Positions 12,438-23,860 of a stretch of 64,000 nt of DNA are shown here, piece after piece. The notes beneath the pieces are model-generated. The model was given only the letters and a program-made list of their open reading frames with translations. It ran no database searches and had not been told where the DNA came from. Every line of letters starts with the position of its first letter. The first letter of the stretch is position 1. The translations under genes were made by a program, and so were the position numbers. The stretch spans positions 315,638 through 379,637 of the forward strand of contig QKWP01000134.1 of NCBI GenBank assembly GCA_003550325.1, written 5' to 3'. Origin of the DNA: Gigaspora rosea (taxonomy: Eukaryota > Glomeromycota > Glomeromycetes > Diversisporales > Gigasporaceae).

Positions 12438-13142
12438 GTGTGGCGCATTTGAGAAGTGGTCAAGGTGTCACCCCCAAGCGGCAGGTTGACAGTTCGAATT
12501 CTACTGGCGACGTTTTGAAGTTAGATCTGCATTCGGTGATTGTGGTTTATGAGCGATTGGGCGCTAAACCTGTAACCTTGGTTCCACCATCTTGAATGGG
12601 AGCCTGTGGGCGCAATGATGTATGTGTTACATCGCAAATCCAGGGAACCGGAAAAAACCCACAAGAACCCGTTTGGCAAGACCCAAGTTAGGAGGTAGTA
12701 AAAATCGGTTCTACGGTATGCACCAGAGAAGGCAGATACTACGATCGGAACGAACCTAATAAGGGCAGGTAGCCTCGATTACCAAATCCGGGCAATGGTA
12801 CATGTATGGGACATGGAATTTGTTCCGGTAGGCTCTTGTGCGAGGGTAAAGTAGCCCTTAGGTCGTCGATACCTAAAAGGGTTGTGGCCCACAATATCTG
12901 CATTAAATGTAGTGCGTCGGGTAGTAATAGGAGGACCATGAACCAGAGGGTTTAAATAGACAATTCCCGTAGTTGGGTTGTAGGTATAGCAGCTAGTGTA
13001 GAACCTTCGGGCGGACTACTTAAATTAGGCACCAAAAGTGCACGTGTGGCTAGTTGTATCCTTATTCATGTAACAAATATTACATCACTATAACTCATAA
13101 TAAAATCCCGGCCATAGCACACGGTCTTTAAATTTAAAAAAA
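12438..13142 (+). mobile_element. tRNA-headed SINE-like retroelement, family 1, copy A
   Basis: A 705-bp GC-richer island in AT-rich DNA. Its head resembles a tRNA with an A-box-like agaagtggtcaaggtgtc and a B-box-like cagttcgaattc, as in RNA polymerase III promoters. It ends in an A-rich tail and is flanked by a 17-bp duplication with one mismatch (aaacaaaaaNgaaatgg) at 12421-12437 and 13143-13159. Poly-A plus a target duplication indicate mobilisation by a LINE machinery. Homologous along most of its length to copy B (25135-26163, opposite strand). No open frame here looks like a protein. Confidence 0.8.
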
Positions 13143-13159
13143 AAACAAAAATGAAATGG

Positions 13160-13600
13160 CGACATGTCGCATGGCAACTCTTATATGATCGACCAATCAT
13201 TTTAGAGATTGCCGATCATATAAACAATGATAATTGTTTGTTTGTTTTTTTTTGTTTTTTTTTCTTCTAGGCCTTGAGTTTCTTTGAAATCATGCCCGCT
13301 TTTTTTCTTTAAGGTTTTTTTCTTTTTTTTCCTTTTTTCTTGTCTTTTTGTCTTCTCTTCTTTAACTAATCATCGGCAAATTTTATATATAGATATATAT
13401 CGATTACTAACTGGTAAGATATATATTGATACTAATCACCCCTGTCGATTTCTATCGATAGTGATAGTAATCAATATATATTTGGTAGTAATCAATATAT
13501 ATCTGATATAGATATTCATTAATATATATCTAATATGATATCAAATAATAATTATTATATTCACATAATCATGCTTTTTGCAAATGTTTTATAGGTTTTT
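13160..13600. other. low-complexity AT-rich stretch
   Basis: Contains a small palindrome near 13180-13225 (tatatgatcgaccaatc and its partner), poly-T tracts, and atatatatcgat-type repeats near 13380-13540. No gene. Confidence 0.4.
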
Positions 13601-13653
13601 GCAAGTTTTCGCAATTTAATATAAAATTCTATTTTTTTATTTATTATTATTAT
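13601..13653. repeat. 53-bp target-site duplication flanking LINE copy 2 (left)
   Basis: This 53-bp segment, beginning gcaagttttcgcaatttaat, recurs at 21574-21626 with one mismatch. The two copies bound the LINE exactly: poly-T of the 3' end abuts the left copy. That is long for a LINE duplication but within what target-primed integration can give. Confidence 0.8.
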
Positions 13654-14221
13654 TTTTTTTTTTTTTTACACTTTGGTAGTTTTGCCAGTACTTTATTAAG
13701 ATACTAAGTATATCACTAAATTAATACACTTGTTTACTCCTAATTTGCAAGCCTGATATCACCCAGCTACCCTAAGGCGCCCAAGTGCAACCTACTGCAC
13801 TAGCTTAAGATTATTCAGAAACTAGGGGCTGTGTTAAACCAGCCTAAGTGCCACACCAAAATGGCTTTTCACTAACTAATATTCTATCACCTATTGCCGA
13901 CATGCACAAATTATAAGAATCTTGCTTCTGCTCTATCCTTTTTTTTTTTTAATTCTTCAATATTTCTTTCATTTTTATTAGTAGAGTTTTCTGCATGTCT
14001 TGAATTAGAGTCCCTCTTCTGTCTCTTCCTTTCAACGATACTTCTTGAAAAAGGAGCCTTCTTTCCCTGCTAGTTTCTTTTGTGCGTCTGCTGGATTCCT
14101 TCTTTTTGTTCCTATTCCACTATTTTAACGCATCTTTCTCTCCAGATTATTTCATGAAAAAAATCCCATGCCATAAAAGAAAAATACTGCAAAATCAATT
14201 TTACGTCGTTACTTGTAAGGC

Positions 14222-15481
14222 CTAACTTAAATAAGTCTTCTTCAGTACACGCCTTATATAAACCCTTATAAGGCCTTCTCTTCTTTTTTTTTCCTGCGTA
14301 CTGGCACCAAAAAGAGAATCATAGAGCTGCTGTATTGAAACTTCATTCCTTTTCCCATTTTTATTTAGAAGCACAAGTATGAATTTGGCAACTGTCTCCT
14401 CAATCTTTTGCCACTGTGTCTCCTGAGCTTCACATACTGCCAAATGATCCTGCGTTTCCTTGGCATCTTTTCTACATACTTTACATATATCATCTTTATA
14501 TAGATCGGGATGTGTTATCCTAAGATTACTAAGGGTTAGAAGCTTACCGTGCAGACACTTGATCAAGAAATTGAGTTTTCTTCCTTTATATATTGAGGTA
14601 CATCTCACACAACTTTGCTTTTTAATTCTTTTCCATAGACCTTCCCACACCCAAATACGATGGTAGTCTTTCTTTTCCAGCCAACTAGAGACGCTTAGCA
14701 TTCTCCAATCTGCTGCTATCAAAGTGTCCTCAATTTCTTTAATGACCTTTCGCACTGGCATTTCAACAAGATTGTTTTGCCAGTACATATTGTACCTAAT
14801 TCTTGAGCTTCGTTCTGTATTTTGTACTACAAAAAGAGGGGCTGCTTGGCCCTCTTTCGCTAGTACATCTACTCTGTCATTCCAATAATTGTTGCTATGT
14901 CCTTTGACTTTAACCATCTCCACCTTTAAATTTTTAATTCGTTTTGTGTCAAAAATCTTGAGTAGCAAATTATAGTTCTTCTGACGTAGCCACTCTTTAT
15001 TCGATCTGTGCCTTTCACAACCATTAATTCCTAGGATTGCAGCTGCACTGTCAGTATAGATTTTGACTACACTATCTTGCGGAGACAATAATAAGACTAC
15101 CCAGATTCCTGCTAATTCAGTCCTTGTCGAAGAAGGCCATCCTTGTATACTGAGGTTCTCCTTCTGAATTATTTCCTTTCCATCTTTACCGACCTGTATC
15201 CATCCTAAACCTTGCTTACAACTCATTCCGTTTTCTGAAATTTCTTTGTGCAATGATCTGTCTGTATAAAACACTAATGACTTTTCCGCTACACTAATAT
15301 TTCTATTTAGCTGCTCTAGAAGCAGATTCTCACAATAATAACTAAACTTCTGTCTTTTTATCAGTTCTACTTCTATTCTATCTACGATTATTACCGCTGT
15401 CAGGCTTGCTTTAGAGATTCTATCTACTTCTTCCTTCTTAACTACTTCCTTTTCTAATGAGCTTTCGACTATATCTGTCAA
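14222..15481 (-). pseudogene. LINE copy 2 RNase H plus zf-RVT domain (419-codon open frame)
   Basis: The largest continuous coding piece of either LINE. RNase H motifs: FYTDRSLHKE (first Asp), STRTELAGIW (Glu), IYTDSAAAILGI (second Asp) and VKGHSNNYWNDRVDVLAKEG (His and final Asp), so the D-E-D-D set looks intact. The C-terminal zinc motif CKVCRKDAKETQDHLAVC follows about 100 residues before the end. The N-terminal Met is only the first in-frame ATG after the disturbed join near 15587; in the intact element this is the C-terminal third of ORF2. Classed as a pseudogene because the parent ORF is broken. Confidence 0.85.
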
Positions 15482-15586
15482 TATATCAAAAACCCAATCA
15501 CTCTCTTGTGTTTTGACACCCTGAATTGCTGTGGAAATTTTTTCCTTCGGGATCTATTGCATCTGCACCTTATTTGCCTCATTTGC

Positions 15587-15587
15587 N
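15587..15587. other. single-N assembly join with ~134-bp imperfect flanking duplicate
   Basis: Bases 15452-15586 recur at 15588-15721, but with several substitutions and a 1-base length difference, so the copies are not identical reads of one locus. Either two divergent LINE copies or alleles were joined, or one contig end is error-rich. Confidence 0.8.
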
Positions 15588-15613
15588 TTCTAATAAGCTT
15601 TCGACTATATCTG

Positions 15614-15976
15614 TCAATATATCAAAAACCCAATCACTCTCTTGTGTTTTAACACCCTGAATTGCTGTGAAAATTTCCTCCTTTGGGATCCATGCATCTG
15701 TACCTTATCTGTCTCATTTGCCTGATTTGCTACTAATCTAATTTTATTCCCCTCCTTATTGAAAGACGACCCTTCTTCTAATAGCACTTCCTTTTCTTTC
15801 TTCTCAACTACTCTTCGTATATCTATTTTGCCCTCTCCATTCTTCATTAGTACCCATTTTCTTTTCCTCTTATCTAATGAAACCTCCTTTTGCTTAATCA
15901 CGGGTGACAGTTTATTCTCTTCTGAAATTCGAAATTCCTGTTTAACTTCTCTTGTGAAAGAATTTGCAAGGACCAC
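15614..15976 (-). pseudogene. LINE copy 2 linker between RT and RNase H
   Basis: A lysine- and glutamate-rich open piece of 120 codons (VSLDKRKRKWVLMKNGEGK...) lying where the RT-to-RNase H linker belongs. Its end overlaps the duplicated block around the N at 15587, so the frame relation to the RNase H piece cannot be read reliably. Confidence 0.55.
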
Positions 15977-15997
15977 TTCCTCAATGTTCTTAAACCA

Positions 15998-18115
15998 CTA
16001 AGGTATTCTTCCTCTATTTGATTTGTCTTTCGACCACATATATTGGCTCCATGAGATGAGTACATTTCTCCGTCTATTGAGAAGTTGGCCCAGGAATAAC
16101 AGGTCAAGAGCCGCCAGTATCCTGGTATATTTGATTACTATTTTATCTCTAAGCAAACTGCGGATTGCTGTACCAGTACCATATAGCTTCCAGCTATCTT
16201 GTGATGCTCTAATAGAGATATTAATTTCTTTTGCTCTTAACAACACCAACATAGTTTGGTTAAACTTCCATAGCTTTTCTAGGAGATTTGGGTTCCCATC
16301 ATTATGGAGTCCGAAATCCGCCATCCAGCCAGCCAGTTTATGACCTTGCTCAATTCTAATTTCCGTAATTGCACTGATTTGACTTTCGTCATTTAATCGA
16401 TTGTGAACGCTAGTAATTTGCTTATTTAATAACTCAGCTCTAAAGTTCGAAAGTTTCCAATATTTTTGTGTGTTACCACATAATTAGGTGTTGTGATCTG
16501 GAGCTCAAGTTTATTCTTTGCTAATCTAATAATCGGCTGATGAATTTTGTTGATCAATACTTTTGACATTCTTAAGAGTTGAAGCAAGTAACATAGTTTA
16601 GGAATAATGCACATGTTGTTAATATATGCCAATTGGCTAGCTGTCAGCCTTTTCCATCTCAATGTTTGTACTGTTTGTTGTACTATTCCTTTAGCTTTTA
16701 AGAACATTTGTCTTTCATTCAATCTGCTGTTCAACCAAATACCTAGCAATCTTGTTATATTATGTGGCTTCTCCTCAGCGATAGATTCACTACCAAAAGT
16801 AATACTTCTTTCTTCTGCTTTGGTTTTGGATTGAAAACAATCAAATTTGACTTTTTGACATTAATTTGGATATCATTAATCTGAAAGAACTCATTTGCTA
16901 TTGATAGCGTCTTCTCTATAACCTGCTTGTTTGGCGCCAACCAAGTAGTGTCGTCTGCGTAAGCTACCATAGCTACTTTAATCTCCTTTTTTTGTATATG
17001 ATCCCTTGGTCCTAGTCTAGGTTCTGAAGTACTAATATAATAACCCAACTCAGCTGACTCTTGGACTCTTACCAAAAGGGGATCATAAAAAATGCGCCAA
17101 AGCAGTGGGAAGAGAACTTCCCCCTGTTCAATTCCATCTACCATTTCTACCAGCTCTGTAAGACCTGTTGCCATTATGCTTTTTGATGAACGATTCTTAA
17201 AGAGTGATAAAATTAACCCTATTGCTTTGTCTGGTATTTTGATTCTTTCCATCGCTCTTTTTAACATACTGAGCGAGACAGAATCAAATGCCTTTTTTAT
17301 ATTCTGCAGCACCAGCCACAGTTCTACATCCTTTTCTTTTGCATCTTCTGCTATCATATTAACTATATGTACTGGATGTTCGGTTGAGCCTCCAGGCAAA
17401 CCGGCAAAATTCCAGCCCTTTAAAATTTGTGCTTAACCAGAACTGCTGATAGCCTATTTGTCAAAATCTTTGTTATATATTTTCTGAAAGTTTCTAAAAG
17501 AGCAATTGGTCTAGTATTTCCCAAATCATAATTCCAGCTTGTACCCTTTGGGATTGGGTATATCTGTGTGCATTTTCACTCTTTAGGAAATGTCGTTTCT
17601 ATAATGCAATAATTTGCAAACTGGCGGAAGATGCGTTGAGTAGAAGGACTGGCATTCTTAATCAGGCTATAAGTAATACCCGAGATACCAGGAGCCGTTT
17701 TGGTTTTGAGACTTTGTAGGACCAGGTACCACTCTTCTTCTGTAATTTCTGATAGTATATCTTGAAACCAAGTACTCTGAATACAATTCATTGGTTCATA
17801 AATTTGAGACCATATACTCCTTCTACTGAAATTCTATAGCTTCCGTGCTCTCATTTGGTTTTCATAATGCACTTTTGTTTCCTTACGGACTTTACTTGGA
17901 CTTGTTACTAACACCTTGGTTACTCCTTCTTTTTTAAAGAGTCTATCCACCACAACTTTACTGTGAGGTCGGTTTAGTAAGCTATTCAGCATCTTTCCTT
18001 GATTATTAGCTATCATCTCGCATTTACGCTCTATACAATCTTCTATTTCTTTCATTTTCCACCTTTCTATTTCATCTGATCTTTTCTTATTAATAAATCG
18101 CCACCATCCTTTCAT
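15998..18115 (-). pseudogene. LINE copy 2 reverse transcriptase, broken by frameshifts
   Basis: Open pieces in order on the minus strand are 17834-18115 (pre-RT linker), 17576-17791 (TKTAPGISGITYSLIKNA, RT finger motif with PG.SGI), 16755-17399 (LQNIKKAFDSV motif A, EQGEVLFPLLW motif B, AYADDTTW motif C), 16426-16749 (thumb, WLNSRLNERQMFLKAKG) and 15998-16324. The YADD catalytic box is intact, unlike copy 1. Motif B has Phe where copy 1 has Ser. Confidence 0.85.
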
Positions 18116-18411
18116 ATCATCATACTAGTCTTCCAAATCTCCCATCGGCAGCCATGGCATATCAAGATTGAACTTCTTGTTTTGCTTTGCGATACCTAGA
18201 TTAATGTCTAGTTTTTCCTCATCTGACATAATCTTGAAATTGTTCTTTTTTACTGAACACATCACATCCACTTGCTTATTTTGAAAATTAACTTAGAAAG
18301 CTTAGATCTTCTATTGGAACCTTCTTTGCGCCCAAGGTTATTATACACCTTTTTCTTTGATATACTTCTATTTGCTGCCTTAATAATACTCAGTTTGATA
18401 ATGTTCCAAGC

Positions 18412-19511
18412 CTAGTCTATTAGCTGTGCTCGGCAACTCGCTTTCCCAATTTTATCAACATTAATACAAGACAACTTATCAAACACAGTCTTCTCCTTTT
18501 GTAGCTTTCTATCCAATACCGATCTATACTCTTCCCAATTTTCTACGGTGGCCTGATCATATAAGTAAATTATTCTGTGACGTTTTCTGTTCTTCTCTAT
18601 TGCCACAGTTGTACCAACAATTTGTGAGTTGAGCCATAATGTCATAGAAGTTGCTTTGTGGTCACTACATGTAACAAACTGCATATCTAAAATTTCTGCC
18701 GTGGTCAAACTTTCCATTAGATTTTCTGACACCCATATTTGATCGATTCTTGTGCCACTTTGACTATTAGACCACGTGACCTCCTTTTCTGTCGGGTATA
18801 GAAATCTAAAAGTGTCTATAAAATCATTTTTGCTTAACCATTTGTGTATTNTCTAAAAGTGTCTATAAAATCATTTTTGCTTAACCATTTGTGTATTTTT
18901 GAAACTCTATGATTACCAGCTCTGCTCTCTGATATTTTATCTCTCTAAATCTACTATACAGTTGAAGTCACCTAAAATTACTATATGCGTTCAAATGTTC
19001 CATTTGTTGTATATGTTTGTGATCTCATTTAATACCTTGTCCATTTCGCTTCCATTATTTGGGGAATATCGGTTGCAATTATAACTAGCTCCATATTTCT
19101 GAAATAAAGCCTTGCTACCATCATAAATTCACTGATTCTGTCTATGCCACCAAGGTACTTCTCCCAATTATATTTAATACCTATTGCTATCCCTAGACCC
19201 TTTTTCTTATCTATCGATATATCTGACCAAAAAAATTTGAAGTTTTCGGCCTTTTTCCCTACAAAAAAACCTTCTTTCTTATCCATATTTGTTTTAGTTA
19301 CTGCAATTATATCGAATGCTTCTTCATCCAACCACTGACCCAGTGTTTCAAATTTTTGCTGATTCGTTTTTAATCCATTAATATTGTGACAACCTATTTT
19401 CAGAGTTATTTCCTTTTGCAGTAACTTTCCCCTATCTACAGTAGCACCAGGAACCCTGCTCGATGAACCAACTGGTTCATCTACTGCCATATATACAACT
19501 GGTGCGCCCAT
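18412..19511 (-). pseudogene. LINE copy 2 ORF2 start: APE endonuclease
   Basis: ORF2 starts at the ATG at 19511-19509 (MGAPVVYM...). Motifs follow in order: LKIGCHNINGLK (catalytic Asn), AVTKTN (the expected catalytic Glu is Lys; copy 1 has LAETN), then in other frames VTWSNSQSGTRIDQIW and CSDHKATS (SDH motif). The E-to-K change should remove nicking activity. The domain is also interrupted by frameshifts and by the duplicated 46 bp around the N at 18851, which may be an assembly fault. Confidence 0.82.
18851..18851. other. single-N assembly join with 46-bp flanking duplicate
   Basis: The 46 bases at 18805-18850 are repeated exactly at 18852-18897 on the other side of one N. This is the pattern left when two overlapping contig ends are scaffolded without merging. 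Confidence 0.85.
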
Positions 19512-20998
19512 TAGGAGCACAATGGCAAACTAGACTGACTCCTTTCAATGTTTTCAAGTCTGCTAGTAATGTTCAACAAAAGCTTCTTAATTTCATCCAT
19601 TTTGAGTTTATGGGTCTTTCCTTCTAACGCGGTTCTTGTTAATTTTCCTTTCGTATAGGGATTCTCTTTAGATGCTTCGATTGTTTCAGTTCTTGCTTTT
19701 GTCGTTGCAACCTCTATCTCTTTCGACAATTCTTGTTTGCTTCTATTTGACGCATCTTTTTGGAAATTTTTGTTTGTAATTTCAACCTTCCTTTGAGTAG
19801 TTTTATACATGGGCTCTAGCTCCCATTGAAGCTTAGTATTAAAGTAAGAAGCTTTAGATGAAACTGCCTTCTCCATTTCTTGTCTATTTATAAATTCTAC
19901 AACTGCAACTCCTTTTCTATTACCATTTCTATTAATGAAGATATGAACTGTTTTTGCACCTAAGCGGCGAACTTGTCTTAGCAGCAAAACCTCTTTTGCA
20001 TTCTTTGGAACATCTTTTAGCCTAGCATGGTGTGTTCTTCTTTCTTCCAATATTAAATTATCACTTGTACCTGGTATGAATCTTGCTAAACTTCTATTAA
20101 TTAATGGGAGGGTCCATAAATTTTTAACTATCTCCTCGTATTTTCTTTCATCTATCTCAAAAGTAAGCTCAGCTCTAGTTTTGTTGTTTCTTCCATATTT
20201 GATCCGAACTTCCCGAACTTTACCAATATTCTTAACTATTGTGGTTACATGTCTATTGCTTATCCTATTTGGCAAGTTCCACAAAGTAAATTTTCTTACA
20301 CTTCTGTGTTCACTTCTTTTCGTATAAACCTCATCTACTATGCTGGTTTGCTTACAATTAGTTTCTATTTTATTACTAGGAATTTCTTGCAATGCCTCTT
20401 TTCCTTTAATCACTTTAGAGTTCTTCGTCACAAGAAATTCCTTTTGAAGTATACGCAACTCTGCATCTTTTTCGAAGCTGACCGACTATTCATTCTTTAC
20501 TTTATTATTCACAGGTTCTTTATCTATTTCCTTCTCTTTTTCCTTTATTTTACCTAAAGATCCTTCTTCTGAAATGCTTGTTTTTCCCTCTTTTGACTTG
20601 ACCGGAGTGACAAAAGTATTTTCTTGCTCAAAAGTTTCGATAAACGATTTAATTATATCCTCTAGCTCACAATTCCCATAATCCAGTGTGCCTGTTTCTA
20701 AGATTGTGAGTGCTAATTTTTTACTAAAGCTTTTTTCTAACTTTGGCTTTATAAACTCCGAGAGTAAAGCTAGCTATTTAGGTTCCTCTTCTACTACTGA
20801 AATTTGGCGCTGTTCCCACTCGTATATTTCTGTTGCTGTTCTTACGATAAAAACAGTTTCTGGGTAAGCTATTCCCAGAAAGTTTGCTACCTCTTTATCA
20901 TTTTGTGAAACAAAAGGCTGCACATTCTTTAGTTCATCTGAGATTTCTATTTCTGCTTTCTTGAATAAGTTTTTAAAATGCTCCAGATGTTGTTCCAT
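19511..20998 (-). pseudogene. LINE copy 2 ORF1 protein, nearly intact
   Basis: The N-terminal piece 20774-20998 starts MEQHLEHFKNLFKKAEIE and carries FLGIAYPETVFIVRTATEIY. It is cut by an in-frame stop at about 20774. Another stop (TAG) lies just upstream of the long piece that runs to 19511. That piece has an RRM-like region (FTLWNLPNRISNRHV, ARLKDVPKNAKEVLLLRQ) and a basic C-terminal part ending near ENIERSQSSLPLCS. The ORF1 stop TAA (19513-19511) overlaps the ATG of ORF2 in the pentamer TAATG. I infer one protein of about 500 residues. Confidence 0.78.
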
Positions 20999-21573
20999 GA
21001 TTATCTACTTTATATCTAATCTAGTGTTTGAATAGTCATGTGTATGTTTGGCTGTGTCTAACAGGTATTCTATTTTAGGCTAATTCTTTCTTCTTTTTAT
21101 TAATTCTATTGCTTCTAGAAGGGTATTACATATTTGTACGTATTTGTTTATATCTACACGTTCTAATCCTTTTTGGCCAATCTTAACTTGTTGTTTATTT
21201 GTTTATTCTGTATTTGGCTATACGTCTTTGTTTACCCTTGTTTGTTTTGACAGTAATCTGCAGTACAGGGTCAACGGCAATTCCCCCAAATTTTTCTTTC
21301 ACAAGTTTCACAAGTAATTTTCCGTTTCTTTGATTATTAGTCCTATTTATCCTTGTAGATCTTCTTTTCGCTATAATAGAGTCTGGATATAATTTTTTTC
21401 CTTTCTTTTCTTCTTAAGCTACTTGATGTACTTTGCTATACCGACTTAGCCGTTTTAGTACCAATTTCTTTAGCTCCGGAATTGGTCGTGAGGATTAGCG
21501 GGAAGAGTGCCTTTGTATTTGTTTTATTTATTATTATTATATAATATATTAAATTATTAAATATACAATATTC

Positions 21574-21626
21574 GCAAGTTTTCGCAATTTAATATAAAAT
21601 TTTATTTTTTTATTTATTATTATTAT
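21574..21626. repeat. 53-bp target-site duplication flanking LINE copy 2 (right)
   Basis: Partner of 13601-13653 with 52 of 53 positions identical. Confidence 0.8.
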
Positions 21627-22341
21627 ATTTTAAATATTACATATTTTATTATGTATTATTATAAAAAAAAGCCAAAAAAAAATAAATCCAAAAAAAACGA
21701 AACCAAAAAAAAATAAAAAAATGAAAACAAAAAAAATAAACTATTATATTCCTTATATTGGTTCATATTCACTTATAGTTGCTCATATTTGCTCATATTC
21801 GCTTATATTCGCTTATATTTGCTACTTCTTGCAAAGTGTCAGAAAGTTAGATCATTTTCTTGCAAAGTTCCGAAAGAAGTAAGGAATAAATAAAATAAAT
21901 TAAAATTAAAAAAATAAGTAAAAAAAAACAAAAAAACAAAACTGAAAAATAACAAAAAAAACAAAAATGAAAATAAATAAACTATTATATTTTTCTTATT
22001 TTCGCTTATATTCAGTTAAATTTATTTATATTCATGACTTCTTGCAAAGTGCCAGAGGTGTTAGAATTGGAAAGTCAAATCGTTTTCTTGCAAAGTTCCA
22101 AAAGAAGTAAAGGATAAATAAAATAAATTAAAATTAAAAAATAAGTAAAAAAAAGAAAACAAACAAAAAACAAAAATGTAAGCAAATTAAATAAAAAAAT
22201 AAACAAAGCCCTAAAACTCCATTTCGAGTTTGTGTTTTGTAATTCAGAAATTGTCGAAGGTTTTCGCAAAGTGCTGGAATAAAATAAATTAATAAAAATA
22301 AAAAAAACAAAAACAAAAAACATAAAACGAAAAAAAATAAA

Positions 22342-22405
22342 ATGAAACCTTGCAAAAACTTGCAATAACTTGCGATAACTTGCGAAAACTTGCGAAAACT
22401 TGCAT
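22342..22405. repeat. ~10-11 bp minisatellite (cttgcRaaaa)
   Basis: Six or so consecutive copies of aacttgcgaaa/aacttgcaata. The same word family recurs singly around 21780-22510 and in the LINE copy 2 target site, so the LINE landed in this repeat field. Confidence 0.7.
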
Positions 22406-22844
22406 TCTTGAACTTTCGAAATTGCTAAAGAAAGTAGTTGTGTGTTCTTGCATAGTGTCGAAAGGCTGAGTTGGCTTGCGCAAAGTGCTGGAAGTTATTG
22501 AATTTCTTGCAAAGTGCTAGTGATAAAGTGTAAAAATAAAATAAAAAAAATTAAAAAATAAAAAAAAAATAGAAATATAAAAAAAACAAAAATGAAACTA
22601 AAAAAAATCAAACAAAACAAAAAAAATCAAATGAAAAATGAAAAAACAATATAAAATCGATAGAAGATCTAAATTATAAACAAAAAAAATAAACAAAGAT
22701 CTAATCTGATCTTGTAGTACAATCATCAAAAATCATCGAAACATTTCGAAAATATTAGTTAAACGTGTCCTTGATATGATCCAGGTTACAGATCGTTCTA
22801 AAATATTTCGAATATATTTGAAATATTAAAAATAAAAAAGAAAA

Positions 22845-22931
22845 AGGGAGAGAGATAAAAGGAAAAGAGGGGTAAAAGGGAGAGAGGAGTAAAAGGAAGA
22901 GAGGAGGTAAAAGGGAGAGAAAGATAAAAAT
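22845..22931. repeat. purine-rich tandem repeat
   Basis: Four to five imperfect copies of a 17-20 bp unit close to gtaaaagggagagagga; one strand is almost all purine. Confidence 0.7.
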
Positions 22932-23514
22932 TGCTCAAAACGGCCTTTTTTTTTAAGTTTTTTGGCACATTTTGTGAAATATATTTTTATGACCCATGGC
23001 AGCTTACGAATAAAATGGGTAAGAAAGTTTGAACTCTGTTTTTTTTTTTTTATCTGGTGATCTGGGCTAAAATTTTTGTGCCGCGATCAAAATACTATGT
23101 AATCGTTAAAAATCTGCTAATTGTCATATATCATTTTAAATAATTACGATTATAATTGATTTATAGATATATAACGATTTAATATAAAAATAATATATAT
23201 CGATTATAGATATATATCGAGTTTTCTATATATCGATTAATATATATATAAAATTTGCTGATGAATACTTCTTTTTTTACTAGGTTACCAGAGTTTCACG
23301 ATTTCTAGTACTTCGTCGCTAGAATGGTATAACAGCAATCAAGATTAGCAAGTACGTGAGAAAGTTAAACTACTGCGACACCAAATACAAGCATTATGTT
23401 GAATGTAAAAACATTTTTTTTTCTTTTTTTCTTTTTTATTATTTAAGCTTATATACCAACTAAATTTTTTTTGGTGCTTTATTTATAGTACAGTATTAGA
23501 ACCCATCATATTAG

Positions 23515-23860
23515 ACTTTTTTTGGGCTTTTTTATTTTTTTTTGGATTTTTTTTGAATTTTTTTTCAACGGTCTGTATATTTTTCTTTCTTTTTTTTGAA
23601 TTTTTTTTTTCGAGCAGTTTTGTTATTTTTTTTCTTCTGTTCTATTTTTTTTTAAATTTTTTTTTTGTCTTTTTTTTTACTGTAGAATTTTTTGTCTTTT
23701 TTTTTCAAACAAGGGGCTTTTTTTTCTGTTCCGTTTTTTTTAGATTTTTTTTTTTGTGTCACTTTTTTTTTGAATTTTTTTCGAGCAGTTTGTTATTTGT
23801 TTTTTTTTGTTATTTCTTTTTTTTTGAATTTTTTTTTTCAAACTAACTTTTTTTAACAAT
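23515..23860. repeat. T-rich tract with imperfect long tandem units
   Basis: Runs of 8-13 T are separated by short words; cgagcagtttgttat occurs twice about 190 bp apart, indicating a degenerate tandem duplication. The open frame across it is a homopolymer artefact (Phe-rich). Confidence 0.65.

Larger units (their letters stand above)
13654..21573 (-). mobile_element. LINE copy 2 (RNase H-bearing non-LTR retrotransposon, less decayed)
   Basis: Same family and orientation as copy 1. On the minus strand it has ORF1, then ORF2 (APE endonuclease, RT, RNase H, zf-RVT) and a poly-A tract (poly-T at about 13654-13669). A 53-bp target duplication flanks it. It keeps YADD in RT and all RNase H acidic residues, but the endonuclease Glu is Lys and several frameshifts split ORF2. 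Alignment with copy 1 places the element 5' edge near 21508; the next 65 bases up to the duplication are AT-rich and may be extra sequence added at integration. Two single-N joins (15587, 18851) lie inside it. Confidence 0.9.

Noticed and set aside
12438..12520. A functional tRNA-Leu/Ser gene
   Set aside because: It resembles one at the A-box and B-box, but the 5' and 3' ends are direct (tggcg...ctggcgac), not complementary, so no acceptor stem forms.
13377..13560. CRISPR-like regularly spaced repeat
   Set aside because: The atatatatcgat words are irregularly spaced simple sequence in a eukaryotic genome, with no unique spacers.
22075..22483. Phe/Leu-rich frames read as a membrane protein
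   Set aside because: The sequence is A-rich simple repeat on the plus strand; the composition alone explains the frames.
23553..23846. 97-codon Phe-rich frame in the T-rich tract
   Set aside because: The frame is produced by T homopolymers; no domain, no start context and no splice signals are seen.
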